Below are positions 15,195 to 25,116 of a stretch of 64,000 nucleotides of DNA, piece by piece. The notes beneath the pieces were generated by a model. The model had not been told where the DNA came from. It ran no database searches and saw only the letters and a list, made by a program, of their open reading frames with translations. The translations under genes were made by a program, and so were the position numbers. Source of the stretch: Chloracidobacterium sp. (GTDB lineage Bacteria > Acidobacteriota > Blastocatellia > Pyrinomonadales > Pyrinomonadaceae); assembly GCA_015075585.1 (NCBI GenBank), contig JABTUB010000001.1, forward strand, positions 186,001-250,000. The letters are read 5' to 3'. Each line of letters opens with the position of its first letter. Positions within the stretch are counted from its first letter, which is position 1.

Positions 15195-17549
15195 TTATTG
15201 GTCGAGGATCGTTCCAAAAGAGCCCTTCCACGTACTTTCGAACTCCGATATCGGCATATCTACGGCATTACGGCCGCCGACGTCTATCGAAAGCGTGTCG
15301 CCTCGAACCTTGCCGATCACCTCGAACGGAACGTCCCCGACGACACCTTTGACATTATCGAGATTCTCGGCAGCAAAGCTGATGACAACGCGCGAAGGTG
15401 TTTCGCCGAAAAGCAGTGCCGCATCCGAGAGGCCGCCGCCCGCAAGTTCGATCTTGGCACCGACGGCCTTTCTGTTGAGTGAAGAGAAGCAACTTTCGGC
15501 AATGGCGACAGCGAGTCCGCCATCTGAGCAATCGTGGGCTGATGCGACCAAGCCCGCGGCGGCAAGCTCACAAAGAACGTTTTGAAGCTTTACTTCATCC
15601 TCAAGATCGACCTGCGGGCAGATGCCGTTAGCTATGATCTGTTCGGTCGAAAGCCCGAGAACAGTCTGTGCATATTCGCTTGCTGCGAGGTCGTCGCGGG
15701 TAACGCCGAGCAGGGCAATAAGATCACCCTCATTCTTGAAGCCTTGTGTGATGATGCTGCCTGTGTTTTCGATCAGGCCAACCATGCCGATGACGGGCGT
15801 CGGCAGGATGCCGCGGCCGTCCGTTTCGTTATAAAAGGAGACATTGCCCGAGACTACCGGCGTATCAAAGGCCGTGCACGCCTCGGCCATGCCGTCGATC
15901 ACATCCGAAAATGAACGCATTACTTCGGGCCGCTCGGGTGAAGCGAAGTTGAGGCAGTTAGTTACTGCGATAGGTTTTGCACCGACGCACGCAACGTTGC
16001 GTGCGGCCTCGGCGACCGCAAGTTTTGCACCCATTCGCGGATCTATGGCGACAAATTTGCCGCTTCCGTCGAGGCACATCGCTATCGAACGCCGCGTCTC
16101 TTTGATGCGTATAACGGCGGCATCAGCACCGGGCAGAACGGCGGTGTTCGTTCGCACCATCGAGTCGTACTGTTCATAAACCCAATGCTTTGAGCAGATG
16201 TTCGGTGAGGCAAGCAGCTTCTTGAGGGCGTCGGCAAGGTCAGAACCGCCTGCGTAAGCGGGCGGCCAGTTCGAGTCAGAACCGCCTGCGTAAGCGGGCG
16301 GCCAGTTCGATGATATTGAATCACCTACTGCAAACTGACCCGCCGCTGACGCAGCGGGTTCTGACATCGGCCGGTGGTACTTCGGCGCCTCGTCAGTTAA
16401 GGCGAGTACGGGCAGGTCGGCTTCAAGTTCGCCGTTATGGAATATCTTTAGCCGGCCGCCCTCGACCACCTTGCCGATAACGACCGCATCGAGATCCCAT
16501 TTGTTGAATATCTCGACGACCTCTTTTTCGCGTCCCGTCTTTGCCACGATCAGCATCCGCTCCTGCGACTCGGACAGCATCATCTCGTACGCGGTCATTC
16601 CGGTCTCACGCTGCGGCACCCGCGTAAGGTCAAGCTCAAGGCCCGTGCCTGCACGCGCGGCCATCTCGACCGAGGAGCTTGTAAGCCCGGCCGCACCCAT
16701 ATCCTGTATGCCTTCGACGGCACCGGAGCGCATCGCTTCGAGACAGGCTTCGAGAAGGAGCTTTTCAAGAAAAGGGTCGCCTACCTGTACGGTCGGCCGC
16801 TTTTCCAATGCATCATCATCGAACTCGGCGGAAGCCATAGTGGCGCCGTGAATGCCGTCCCGGCCCGTTTTTGCACCGGCATAGAGCACAGGGTTGCCGA
16901 TGCCTGTCGCTTTGCCAAAGAAGATCTGATCTTTACGCACGAGTCCGAGAGCAAAGGCGTTAACGAGCGGATTGAGGCTGTATGACGGATCGAAAACGAC
17001 CTCGCCGCCCACGGTCGGCACGCCAAAGCAGTTGCCGTAATGGCCGATGCCCGAGACGCAGCCCTTGAGGATGGAACGATTCCGATTGACGGACCGGGTC
17101 GAGAGCTTCTCCCGTTCCCCGTCTCCTGCCGCTTGTTCCGCAATGATCGGCCCGAAACGGAGCGAGTTCATCGCGGCAACCGGCCTTGCTCCCATCGTGA
17201 AAATATCGCGCAGGATGCCTCCGACGCCCGTAGCCGCACCTTGGAACGGCTCGATAAAAGACGGATGATTGTGCGACTCGACCTTGAACGCAATGCACCA
17301 ATCATCGCCGATATCGACGACGCCGGCATTCTCGCCCGGCGGTACGATCACGCGTTCGCCGCTCGTCGGCAGGCGCTTAAGGTGAACGCGCGACGATTTA
17401 TAGGAGCAGTGCTCCGACCACATAACGCTGAAGATGCCGAGTTCGGTAAGATTCGGCTCGCGTTCCAGAGAGCCTACGATCCTTTGGTATTCTTCCGTTG
17501 AAAGACCGTGCTGATCGATGACATCCGGCGTGATCTTTATTGCATGCAT
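15195..17549 (-). CDS. purL: Phosphoribosylformylglycinamidine synthase, PurL subunit, with in-frame repeat insert
   Basis: Purine synthesis: amidates FGAR to FGAM using ATP and ammonia delivered by PurQ with PurS. The 784-residue length is that of the small PurL type (about 740) plus an insert. Visible: [11 protein letters not shown] (about 44-54), the conserved ESHNHPS (91-97), and [13 protein letters not shown] and [10 protein letters not shown] segments of the two AIR-synthetase-like halves. Residues about 395-438 are encoded by the palindromic element plus a 36-bp partial duplicate (16239-16365). They fall in the linker before [13 protein letters not shown], where an insert should be tolerated. 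hemW follows 31 bases downstream. purQ and purS are not in the window. Confidence 0.95.
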   Translation of the reverse strand: MHAIKITPDVIDQHGLSTEEYQRIVGSLEREPNLTELGIFSVMWSEHCSYKSSRVHLKRLPTSGERVIVPPGENAGVVDIGDDWCIAFKVESHNHPSFIEPFQGAATGVGGILRDIFTMGARPVAAMNSLRFGPIIAEQAAGDGEREKLSTRSVNRNRSILKGCVSGIGHYGNCFGVPTVGGEVVFDPSYSLNPLVNAFALGLVRKDQIFFGKATGIGNPVLYAGAKTGRDGIHGATMASAEFDDDALEKRPTVQVGDPFLEKLLLEACLEAMRSGAVEGIQDMGAAGLTSSSVEMAARAGTGLELDLTRVPQRETGMTAYEMMLSESQERMLIVAKTGREKEVVEIFNKWDLDAVVIGKVVEGGRLKIFHNGELEADLPVLALTDEAPKYHRPMSEPAASAAGQFAVGDSISSNWPPAYAGGSDSNWPPAYAGGSDLADALKKLLASPNICSKHWVYEQYDSMVRTNTAVLPGADAAVIRIKETRRSIAMCLDGSGKFVAIDPRMGAKLAVAEAARNVACVGAKPIAVTNCLNFASPERPEVMRSFSDVIDGMAEACTAFDTPVVSGNVSFYNETDGRGILPTPVIGMVGLIENTGSIITQGFKNEGDLIALLGVTRDDLAASEYAQTVLGLSTEQIIANGICPQVDLEDEVKLQNVLCELAAAGLVASAHDCSDGGLAVAIAESCFSSLNRKAVGAKIELAGGGLSDAALLFGETPSRVVISFAAENLDNVKGVVGDVPFEVIGKVRGDTLSIDVGGRNAVDMPISEFESTWKGSFGTILDQ
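16239..16365 (-). repeat. Palindromic element plus 36-bp tandem partial copy inside purL
   Basis: A full 91-bp copy (16275-16365), identical to the one in hemW, is preceded by a direct repeat of its first 36 bases (16239-16274). The 36-bp duplication keeps the frame and doubles the peptide segment [12 protein letters not shown]. Both copies have the same orientation relative to the host gene. Confidence 0.9.
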
Positions 17550-17634
17550 GGTAAGTCGAGAACCCGTACGTTCAATGAAACGAGTATTTTACCGACAATT
17601 GCCGGCGATGTCGATGGTGGATGCGGCAGCGGCG

Positions 17635-18501
17635 TTATTTGAACATATAGAAGACAGGCTTGCCGACGTAGCGATGCACGACCTTTCGAAACGCGTCAGG
17701 CTTTGAATTGCCTCGCAGGAAAGGGCCTTTTGGAGACAGTTCTTTGCTCAACTCTGCAAAATTCTTCTCACGCTCGTCGTACTGCTCTTGGCCGCGATAC
17801 CGCGTTATGAGGATGATGTCGAACGCACCGTCCGCAGGAGCCGTAACATCAATATATTCGAAAGAATCGATCATCCCGCGTTTGAACGCCGCGTCGCGAT
17901 AAAGCCGCCAGTTATTCTCATAGTAATAACGAACTTCGTCGCGTTTGCCGTTGAGCACCTTCACGAACTCCATCTCTTCGATGATGCCCATGTCCGAAGG
18001 CGGCGCGGCAAGCAGCCGGTCGAGGTATTCCTTTAGGGTCTCGTAGCGGAATTTGCCCATCCGCTGATAGAACATCTTGCCGTCCGGTGCGATCAGTACG
18101 GTCATCGGCAAGGCGCCGGTCCAGTCGGGTGAAACGCTCTTGTACGCCGCAGTCTCATCCTTTGTATGCAAAAGATAGACCGGCATCTGTGCCTTGACCA
18201 AGGTCAGGAATTTCTGCACATCGCCGTCTATCTCAGAAAGATAGTCGAGCGAGACGGCACGGATATCAACGCGGTCGCGGTAGTATTTGTCGATCTTTAC
18301 AAGGTCCGGAAATTCATCGCGGCACGGCTCGCACCACGTCGCCCAAAAATTGATCAGCACAGGTTTGCCGCTCGGCTTGAGCAATTCCTGCAATTGAGCG
18401 CTGTCGATCACGGTTACTGGAACTCGCGGAGATGTCTGTGAAAATGAGTTCGATATGAGAACGAGAACGGCAAATGCCCACGATATACGAGTGAATTTCA
18501 T
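17635..18501 (-). CDS. Exported thioredoxin-like (TlpA/ResA-type) protein
   Basis: 288 residues from ATG 18501. The start is fixed by a signal peptide (about 1-22, MKFTRISWAFAVLVLISNS) and by a transcription terminator at 18507-18545 that rules out the longer frame. A thioredoxin-fold domain (about 30-170) holds the redox motif FWATWCEPCRDEF. The cis-proline region is LPMTVLI. The C-terminal 110 residues (from about EEMEFVKVL) are not thioredoxin and are unidentified. Probably a periplasmic thiol-disulfide reductase. Confidence 0.85.
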   Translation of the reverse strand: MKFTRISWAFAVLVLISNSFSQTSPRVPVTVIDSAQLQELLKPSGKPVLINFWATWCEPCRDEFPDLVKIDKYYRDRVDIRAVSLDYLSEIDGDVQKFLTLVKAQMPVYLLHTKDETAAYKSVSPDWTGALPMTVLIAPDGKMFYQRMGKFRYETLKEYLDRLLAAPPSDMGIIEEMEFVKVLNGKRDEVRYYYENNWRLYRDAAFKRGMIDSFEYIDVTAPADGAFDIILITRYRGQEQYDEREKNFAELSKELSPKGPFLRGNSKPDAFRKVVHRYVGKPVFYMFK

Positions 18502-18506
18502 CTCTT

Positions 18507-18545
18507 TCAAAAGCCGGCCGAACAGGCACGACAGCCGGCTTTTGA
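18507..18545 (-). terminator. Terminator after the S41 peptidase gene
   Basis: A perfect 12-bp inverted repeat (18507-18518 with 18534-18545, TCAAAAGCCGGC and its complement) has a 15-nt loop. Read on the minus strand it ends in CTTTTGA. It lies just after the minus-strand gene ending at 18595 and just before the start of the thioredoxin-like gene. Confidence 0.7.
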
Positions 18546-18594
18546 TGTGCAAGGGCCAAAACTAGCCAAGCCGTATCATCGGCAGCCGACGTTA

Positions 18595-19944
18595 CTAATA
18601 ACGTAGCGCATTTGCTATAGCTCTTTCGAGTACCATGTCCTTTCCGGCGCGAATGTCAGCCGGCGTCGGCTCGATAAGGACGTTCGGCGTGATACCAACG
18701 CCTTCAAACTCAGTTCCGTCGGGAAAGTACGCTCGTTTTGCCCCAACACGGAAGTTTATTCCATTCTCGAATGCGTATAGGTACGGCTGCCCCGTGCTTC
18801 CCTCGGTAGGCAAGCCATACACCTCGGCCCTGCCGCTGGTCTTGAGAGGCATCACGAAGTCCTCGCACGCCGACGCGCATCCCGAATCGGTCAGTACGAT
18901 GACGCGCCCCTTGAAGAGCGGATGGTCGGGAAGGTTTCGTTTATTCGCAAAGCGGACCTCGACACGCTCGAGTGAGGAGCCGATATCGATCACGTTCTTT
19001 AATTCTGCATCCCGAGATTCTGGTGGAACGAGGCTCGCAAGCTGGCTGTAAGCTCCGAAAGAACCCACGTTCGCACTCGATGCCTCGACCCAATCGTAAT
19101 ACGGCCGATCCATCAAGGCAGCGATCAGCTTTGCCGGGGTCGACCCGCCTCCATTTCCGCGAACATCGATAATGAACGCCTTTGCCGAGGCATTGGCCCG
19201 AATGAAATCCACGGCCTTCTGCTCGTATTTCGCGTCACCGAACGATGGGATGTTTAAGAGGGCGATACCGCCGTCAAGCAATTTTCCCTGCGTCTCGTCC
19301 ACGAAAGCAGGCCACGTGAGCTTCTGTGTATAGCGATCGACCGTCAACTTCCGTCCGCTGACCGTCAGTTCGAACCGTTTCGGGAACAGGTATGGACGGT
19401 AGAAGAAACCATGCAGCCGCGCCGCCTCACTTGATCCTGTTACGTATTTCTCATTCTCCTTGAAGAACTGTGAGAACGGCTTACCGTCGATCGCCTGCAA
19501 CTCATCGCCCGCCCGGATATCGCTGTTCGCAGAGAGGTTGACAATGAACTTCCCGTCGGGCATCTTTCTCGCCTCGAAACCGACCGGCTTCGGGTCGGAC
19601 CGGTCCAACCAAGGGTCGTTGTAGGTCGTGTGGCCATTCTTTAATGCGGCGATGAACTCCATGGCAGCGAAGTCGAACTCCCGCCGGTCGTCCGAGGCCG
19701 CGATCCGGTCGATGAAATGCTTGTAGATCGCATCGAGGCCGAGGTCGGGCACGGCCTTCCAATGTGCAAAATACATCTGTACGCTTTCGTACATCTTCGA
19801 CGCCATCCAAATGCGATCCTTCAGCGGAAGCGTCGCCGGGGCAGTCGCCTTCGTGTCTTGGGCAAAATGAACTGTACTTAGCAGCAAAAGAGTTATGAGG
19901 GAGCTAAGAACGGCAATGATCTTTGATCGGCTACGGGTCTGCAT
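18595..19944 (-). CDS. S41 family peptidase (tail-specific protease type)
   Basis: 449 residues with an N-terminal signal peptide (hydrophobic stretch at about 10-25). A PDZ-like region lies near 125-150 (DIRAGDELQAIDGKPFS). The S41 core shows VRGNGGGST and the nucleophile region LTDSGCASACEDF, followed by GLPTEGSTGQPY. Such enzymes degrade or process periplasmic proteins using a Ser-Lys type site. ATG 19944 has GGAGG about 10 nt upstream. A TTG directly before it is less likely. Confidence 0.87.
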   Translation of the reverse strand: MQTRSRSKIIAVLSSLITLLLLSTVHFAQDTKATAPATLPLKDRIWMASKMYESVQMYFAHWKAVPDLGLDAIYKHFIDRIAASDDRREFDFAAMEFIAALKNGHTTYNDPWLDRSDPKPVGFEARKMPDGKFIVNLSANSDIRAGDELQAIDGKPFSQFFKENEKYVTGSSEAARLHGFFYRPYLFPKRFELTVSGRKLTVDRYTQKLTWPAFVDETQGKLLDGGIALLNIPSFGDAKYEQKAVDFIRANASAKAFIIDVRGNGGGSTPAKLIAALMDRPYYDWVEASSANVGSFGAYSQLASLVPPESRDAELKNVIDIGSSLERVEVRFANKRNLPDHPLFKGRVIVLTDSGCASACEDFVMPLKTSGRAEVYGLPTEGSTGQPYLYAFENGINFRVGAKRAYFPDGTEFEGVGITPNVLIEPTPADIRAGKDMVLERAIANALRY

Positions 19945-20113
19945 CAATATTGGGCCTCCAATTTAGAAAATTTAGCGTAGATCTAGGCTAAGAAAAGGAA
20001 ACACCGCCGATCAGCGATCTGTGACACGAAGCAAACCGCGAATGGTAACTGAATGAAGGCCGCCTGTCACGAACGACTAATTTCCCGGAACATAAACAGC
20101 GTTGTTCGCAATT

Positions 20114-21361
20114 CTAGCTAAAGATCCTCGGAAGCCTGCGGCCCAAATTCTTTGGCAGTATCAACTCCATCGCGTCGTCCACCGTAACGATACCCGCAAT
20201 GTCGCCGTCATCATCGATCACAGGCAAAGCAAGCAGATTGTATTCGGCTATCGCCTGTGCCGCTTCCTCGGCAGATTCATGCGGGTTCGCAAAGCGGAAA
20301 TCGACACGCATCACATCTTCGAGCTTCTTTGTCGGGTCGGCAAGTATCAGAGAACGGAGCGAGATAAGGCCGCAGATCTTTCGCGAGCCTTCCTTCTCGA
20401 CGATGTACAGGTAGTAGATCATGTTCGGTGTCTCTGCCATCTCGCGTAATGAGCGGATCGCTTCGCCGACCGTCAGATCGCGCGGAAAGGTAACGAATTC
20501 GGTGGTCATCAATCCGCCGATCGTGTCGTGCTCATACGCCATCAGCGCGGCAACATCCGCCTTTTCATGATCCTCCATCAAGGCAAACAACTGCTCCGAT
20601 TTTTCGTCATCCATCTCGTCAAGCACATCGACCGCGTCGTCAGGCGACATCTCTTCGAGAATATCGGCGGCACGCTCCTCATCCATTTCCTCGAGGATGC
20701 GTGCCTGAGCCTCGGTTGACATCTCTTCGAGCGTGTCAGCGGCGATGTCATCGTCGAGGCTTTCGACAACCTCTGTGCGGTGTATCGGTGAGAGCGTTTC
20801 CGCAAGTTGTGCGATCTCAACGGGATGCAGGCGTGAGAGCTTGTCCTTGGATGATTTGAGCTGTACGGTGGCCGTCGCTGTGTCGGTCGCAAGGTAGCCG
20901 ACATCGGCCCAATCAATAACTTCGACCGGACGAGCACTGCCGAAAAAACCTTGCGGCATCAAGCGGCGAACAAAGCCCTGCAGGCTCACATCAGCACCCG
21001 ACACGCGCCAACCGCTGCCCGTTTCGATCAACTGTACATCGTTGACGCGAACAACCCGCTTACCGTCAACGTCGATAAGCTGATTGTCGAGAACGTCCTT
21101 GATAAGCAGCACTTCGCCATCGTGGCGCTTGAACGGCGTAAGGTCGAGCACCGTCGTCGTCATGCGGACGCCGTGCGGGCCTAGATCCGTAAAATTACCG
21201 CTCGGCATAAAGAAATTCCGCCGGCGATAGCGTGCCACGATGCCTACCACAGGCGGATAATCCTCGTCCCCGTACCGCACAACGACATCTCGGATGGCTG
21301 CGATCTTCTCGTTCCGCGCATCCGTGATCGGCCTGTTGAGTATCTGCGATACGTACAGCAT
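20114..21361 (-). CDS. PRC-barrel/MgtE-N/CBS domain protein without membrane part
   Basis: 415 residues, all soluble. The first about 150 residues hold two PRC-barrel-like beta segments (ILNRPITDARNEKIAAIRDV and LLIKDVLDNQLIDVDGKRV). Then comes the MgtE N-terminal superhelix, with repeated EEM-x(6)-A-x-I/V-L-E/D-EMD motifs (about 210-265), and two CBS domains (TEFVTFPRDLTVGEA and VDDAMELI). MgtE uses these modules as a magnesium sensor, but the five-helix channel is absent here. It may be a cytosolic sensor or regulate a transporter encoded elsewhere; related genes often sit next to Nramp-type transporters, which is not the case here. Confidence 0.85.
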   Translation of the reverse strand: MLYVSQILNRPITDARNEKIAAIRDVVVRYGDEDYPPVVGIVARYRRRNFFMPSGNFTDLGPHGVRMTTTVLDLTPFKRHDGEVLLIKDVLDNQLIDVDGKRVVRVNDVQLIETGSGWRVSGADVSLQGFVRRLMPQGFFGSARPVEVIDWADVGYLATDTATATVQLKSSKDKLSRLHPVEIAQLAETLSPIHRTEVVESLDDDIAADTLEEMSTEAQARILEEMDEERAADILEEMSPDDAVDVLDEMDDEKSEQLFALMEDHEKADVAALMAYEHDTIGGLMTTEFVTFPRDLTVGEAIRSLREMAETPNMIYYLYIVEKEGSRKICGLISLRSLILADPTKKLEDVMRVDFRFANPHESAEEAAQAIAEYNLLALPVIDDDGDIAGIVTVDDAMELILPKNLGRRLPRIFS

Positions 21362-21573
21362 ATAAACGAAACTTTAACTCAAAATCGGTCGCGTCGCTAA
21401 CGATCGGCGGTGTGTCGAACGCTCAATATTCGCCGGTGGTATAAAAATAGTTAAAACATCTTTAGTTTTGTGGAACAAATGATGTCTTAGGTCTTTGTAT
21501 AAGATTAGGCGGTAAGGCAAGCCGAATGGCGCACCGAGCCGTGCAGATACCCGTCCGTTCGTAAACCGACCAA

Positions 21574-22419
21574 ATGAAAGCAACCTACTTCACACTTCTG
21601 ACGTTCTGCCTCCTCGGCAGCCAATCCTACGCACAAAACCTTCCTCGATTCTTCGACAATTTTGACACCGCACGCGGTGTTCAGGTTTACCGGCCCGAAA
21701 CGGCCGCGGCGGTAACTGCCAAACAAAAGACGGTCAAATCCAAGAAGCCGCTTGTAAAAAGGACCGTCCAATCACGGCCGCAAATGGCTGTTTATGAGGG
21801 CTTTGCAAAGCCGCACGACCTTATCGCATCTAATCGCGCCCGGTTGACGATGAGTGCATCCAAGGATATGAAAGGCTTTACAACCGGCGACCTCACGATC
21901 GATTCTTACATAGTCGAATCCAGCCGAAGATACGGAATCGACCCGCTGCTTATCTACTCACAGATGCATCAGGAATCGTCGTTCAAGCTGAAGGCGACCT
22001 CGTACAAAGGCGCCAGCGGCCTTATGCAGTTGATGCCGGCAACGGCGCGCCGCCTCGGCGTAACGAACATTTATGATCCAAAGCAGAACATCGAGGGCGG
22101 CGTGAAGTATATGCGGATGCTGCTCGATATGTTCGGACAGGATATAACGCTGGCTCTTGCGGGTTATAATGCCGGTGAAGGCGCGGTAATGAAATACGGC
22201 AACACGATACCGCCGTACAGCGAGACGCGCGAATACGTCCGCAGAATTACGAGCCGATACGCTTCGATCTCGGACGGTACGTTCGCGCGAAACTATCGAC
22301 GTGTAAATAATGCGACCGCCGCAAAGCTCGAAAAGAAGCCGACGCTTGAATTGTCCTTTAGGCAGGATGCCGTCGCGATCCGCCTTGCGGATGGCAGGAT
22401 GCGGCTCGTTAATCAATAG
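21574..22419 (+). CDS. Lytic transglycosylase, SLT domain
   Basis: 281 residues. The signal peptide is 1-20 (LLTFCLLGSQSYAQ). The catalytic SLT domain spans about 105-240 with motif HQESSFKLKATSYKGASGL (catalytic Glu in QES), LMQLMPATARRLGV, and AGYNAGEGAV. It cleaves peptidoglycan between MurNAc and GlcNAc with 1,6-anhydro ring formation, acting in the periplasm. A strong terminator follows at 22518-22548. Confidence 0.93.
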   Translation: MKATYFTLLTFCLLGSQSYAQNLPRFFDNFDTARGVQVYRPETAAAVTAKQKTVKSKKPLVKRTVQSRPQMAVYEGFAKPHDLIASNRARLTMSASKDMKGFTTGDLTIDSYIVESSRRYGIDPLLIYSQMHQESSFKLKATSYKGASGLMQLMPATARRLGVTNIYDPKQNIEGGVKYMRMLLDMFGQDITLALAGYNAGEGAVMKYGNTIPPYSETREYVRRITSRYASISDGTFARNYRRVNNATAAKLEKKPTLELSFRQDAVAIRLADGRMRLVNQ

Positions 22420-22517
22420 TTTTCAGATCCGCTGCGAAAAGGTCGTTGCTGCCTTTTCGACGGAACAGACTTCCACCGAGCAAAGAGCAACTCTCTTCTC
22501 CATTCGTCGAAAGACAT

Positions 22518-22548
22518 GCGGCCGGTTGCGTTGACCGGCCGCGTTTTT
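22518..22548 (+). terminator. Rho-independent terminator after the lytic transglycosylase
   Basis: A 9-bp perfect stem (GCGGCCGGT with ACCGGCCGC), a 7-nt loop, then GTTTTT. It separates the transglycosylase from the PH-domain protein gene. Confidence 0.85.
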
Positions 22549-22598
22549 GTGCGTCGGGTGTGGATAATCGATGTCTTTTGGGGAATAATACAGCGGAT

Positions 22599-23234
22599 AT
22601 GTTCTGTGAGAATTGCGGACAAGAAAATTCCGACACCGCAAAGTTCTGTCGAAAGTGCGGTGCAGGCATAGACGAGACAGAAACGCGTGTTGCTTCGCGC
22701 GGCGAAGCGCCGATGATGTCTGCTCTCGGCACGCCGCCCGCGACGGAGCGTGTCGAACCGGTTGATGACGCTGACCATCATCACGAGGAGCAGAAGATAT
22801 TCTCGATCTCGCCGACGCTGGTCTTTGTAAAAGCGGGCTATGTGCTCGCGGCGGTCGGTGCGTTGATTTTTGTGGGCCTTGCAAGTGCTCTGTTCTCGGG
22901 TGTCGCGTCATGGATCCTTGTTGCTCTGGGCTTGCTGTTATTCCTGATCCCGGCGATCTATCATATAAAGCAACGGCTGATCCGCTATACGCTGACCGAG
23001 AACAAGATCGAGATCGACAGCGGCTTGATAGCACGCACGACGCGTAACATCCCGCTTCGTCGGATCCAGGATGTTACCGTGCAGACAACGATCCTCCAGC
23101 GTCTTGTAGGCTTTGGCGACCTCTCGATCGACAATGCAAGCGAGCAGGGCGGCACTATCATTTTGAAGAATATAAATTCGCCCCAAAAATACGCCGATGC
23201 ACTTCTCAAGCAGATGCGAAGATTGGAGCGTTGA
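22599..23234 (+). CDS. Zinc-ribbon and PH-domain membrane protein
   Basis: 211 residues. It begins with a zinc ribbon, MFCENCGQ then FCRKCG (four cysteines at about 3-22), followed by a disordered His/Asp/Glu-rich linker. Two hydrophobic helices lie at about 76-100 and 104-122. A bacterial PH (YdbT/YvbH-like) domain follows, with the typical YTLTENKIEIDSGLI and RNIPLRRIQDVTV pattern. It is likely an inner-membrane protein of unknown function. I chose ATG 22599 because the zinc ribbon starts there; the upstream frame covers the terminator. Confidence 0.87.
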   Translation: MFCENCGQENSDTAKFCRKCGAGIDETETRVASRGEAPMMSALGTPPATERVEPVDDADHHHEEQKIFSISPTLVFVKAGYVLAAVGALIFVGLASALFSGVASWILVALGLLLFLIPAIYHIKQRLIRYTLTENKIEIDSGLIARTTRNIPLRRIQDVTVQTTILQRLVGFGDLSIDNASEQGGTIILKNINSPQKYADALLKQMRRLER

Positions 23235-23262
23235 AACACTTTTTACCAGGCGGCTTTGACCA

Positions 23263-24273
<1,011 letters not shown>

Positions 24274-25116
24274 GTGAGAGTTCTGATCACGGGAGCGAAC
24301 GGAATGGTTGCAAAGGCAATGGCTGACCATTGCTTCCGCGCGGGCGACGAGGTCGTTGCCCTGCCGCGCGCCGAGCTTGATATCACTGACAGTAAGCAGG
24401 CCCGCGGTACGATAGCGGATGTGCGGCCCGATGTTGTTGTGAACTGTGCCGCCTATACTGATGTTGACGGTGCGGAAAATGAGCAGGAGAAATGCTTTGC
24501 CGTCAACGCGTTTGGCCCCGAGAATTTGGCGGCTGCGTGTCGGGATATTGATGCTCTTCTTATAACCATCTCGACCGATTTCGTCTTTGACGGAAGCTTC
24601 GACGGTTTCTATACCCAGCGTCATACGCCGGCACCGGCGAGCGTTTATGCGCGGTCGAAACTCGAAGGCGAACTCCGTGTGCGTGCTGCGAATGCCCGCG
24701 CCATTATTGTGCGTTCCGGCTGGATCTACGGTACGGGCGGCACGAACTTCCTGAGCGTGATGCCTGAGCTGCTTGAGGCAGGGAAAACGATAAAAGCGAT
24801 CAGTAACGCTTACGGAACGCCGACCTACGCGGCCGATCTTGCTCGGCGTATTCGTGAACTTGCCGTGCTCGATCTTCCGTGCATCTTTCACGTAACTAAC
24901 GCCGGCAGCGGCACGACCTATGAGGGGTTTGCCCGCGAGGTGTGCCGCATCGGCGGCTTTGACGTATCGCTGATCGAGAGCGTTTCGAAAGACTCCCTGC
25001 GCCGTCCTGCCGCACGGCCTGACAGCTCAAAGATGGCGTGTTTATTCTCGGAAAGGTTCGGCCTCGGCCCGATGCCGGATTGGATCGAGGCACTTGAACG
25101 TTTCATCGGCGGTTAA
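24274..25116 (+). CDS. rfbD: dTDP-4-dehydrorhamnose reductase
   Basis: Final step of dTDP-L-rhamnose synthesis, NAD(P)H-dependent. 280 residues. It starts with GTG directly after the rfbB stop codon, so translation is coupled. It has the ITGANGMVAK nucleotide-binding loop, STDFVFDG and the catalytic YARSKLEGE. It converges with the tyrosine kinase gene, overlapping by 4 bases. Confidence 0.93.
   Translation: MRVLITGANGMVAKAMADHCFRAGDEVVALPRAELDITDSKQARGTIADVRPDVVVNCAAYTDVDGAENEQEKCFAVNAFGPENLAAACRDIDALLITISTDFVFDGSFDGFYTQRHTPAPASVYARSKLEGELRVRAANARAIIVRSGWIYGTGGTNFLSVMPELLEAGKTIKAISNAYGTPTYAADLARRIRELAVLDLPCIFHVTNAGSGTTYEGFAREVCRIGGFDVSLIESVSKDSLRRPAARPDSSKMACLFSERFGLGPMPDWIEALERFIGG

Noticed and set aside
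15164..15217. Longer HemW starting at TTG 15217, overlapping purL
   Set aside because: The extra 18 residues do not fit the HemW start, the codon is TTG, and ATG 15163 begins exactly at the family N-terminus.
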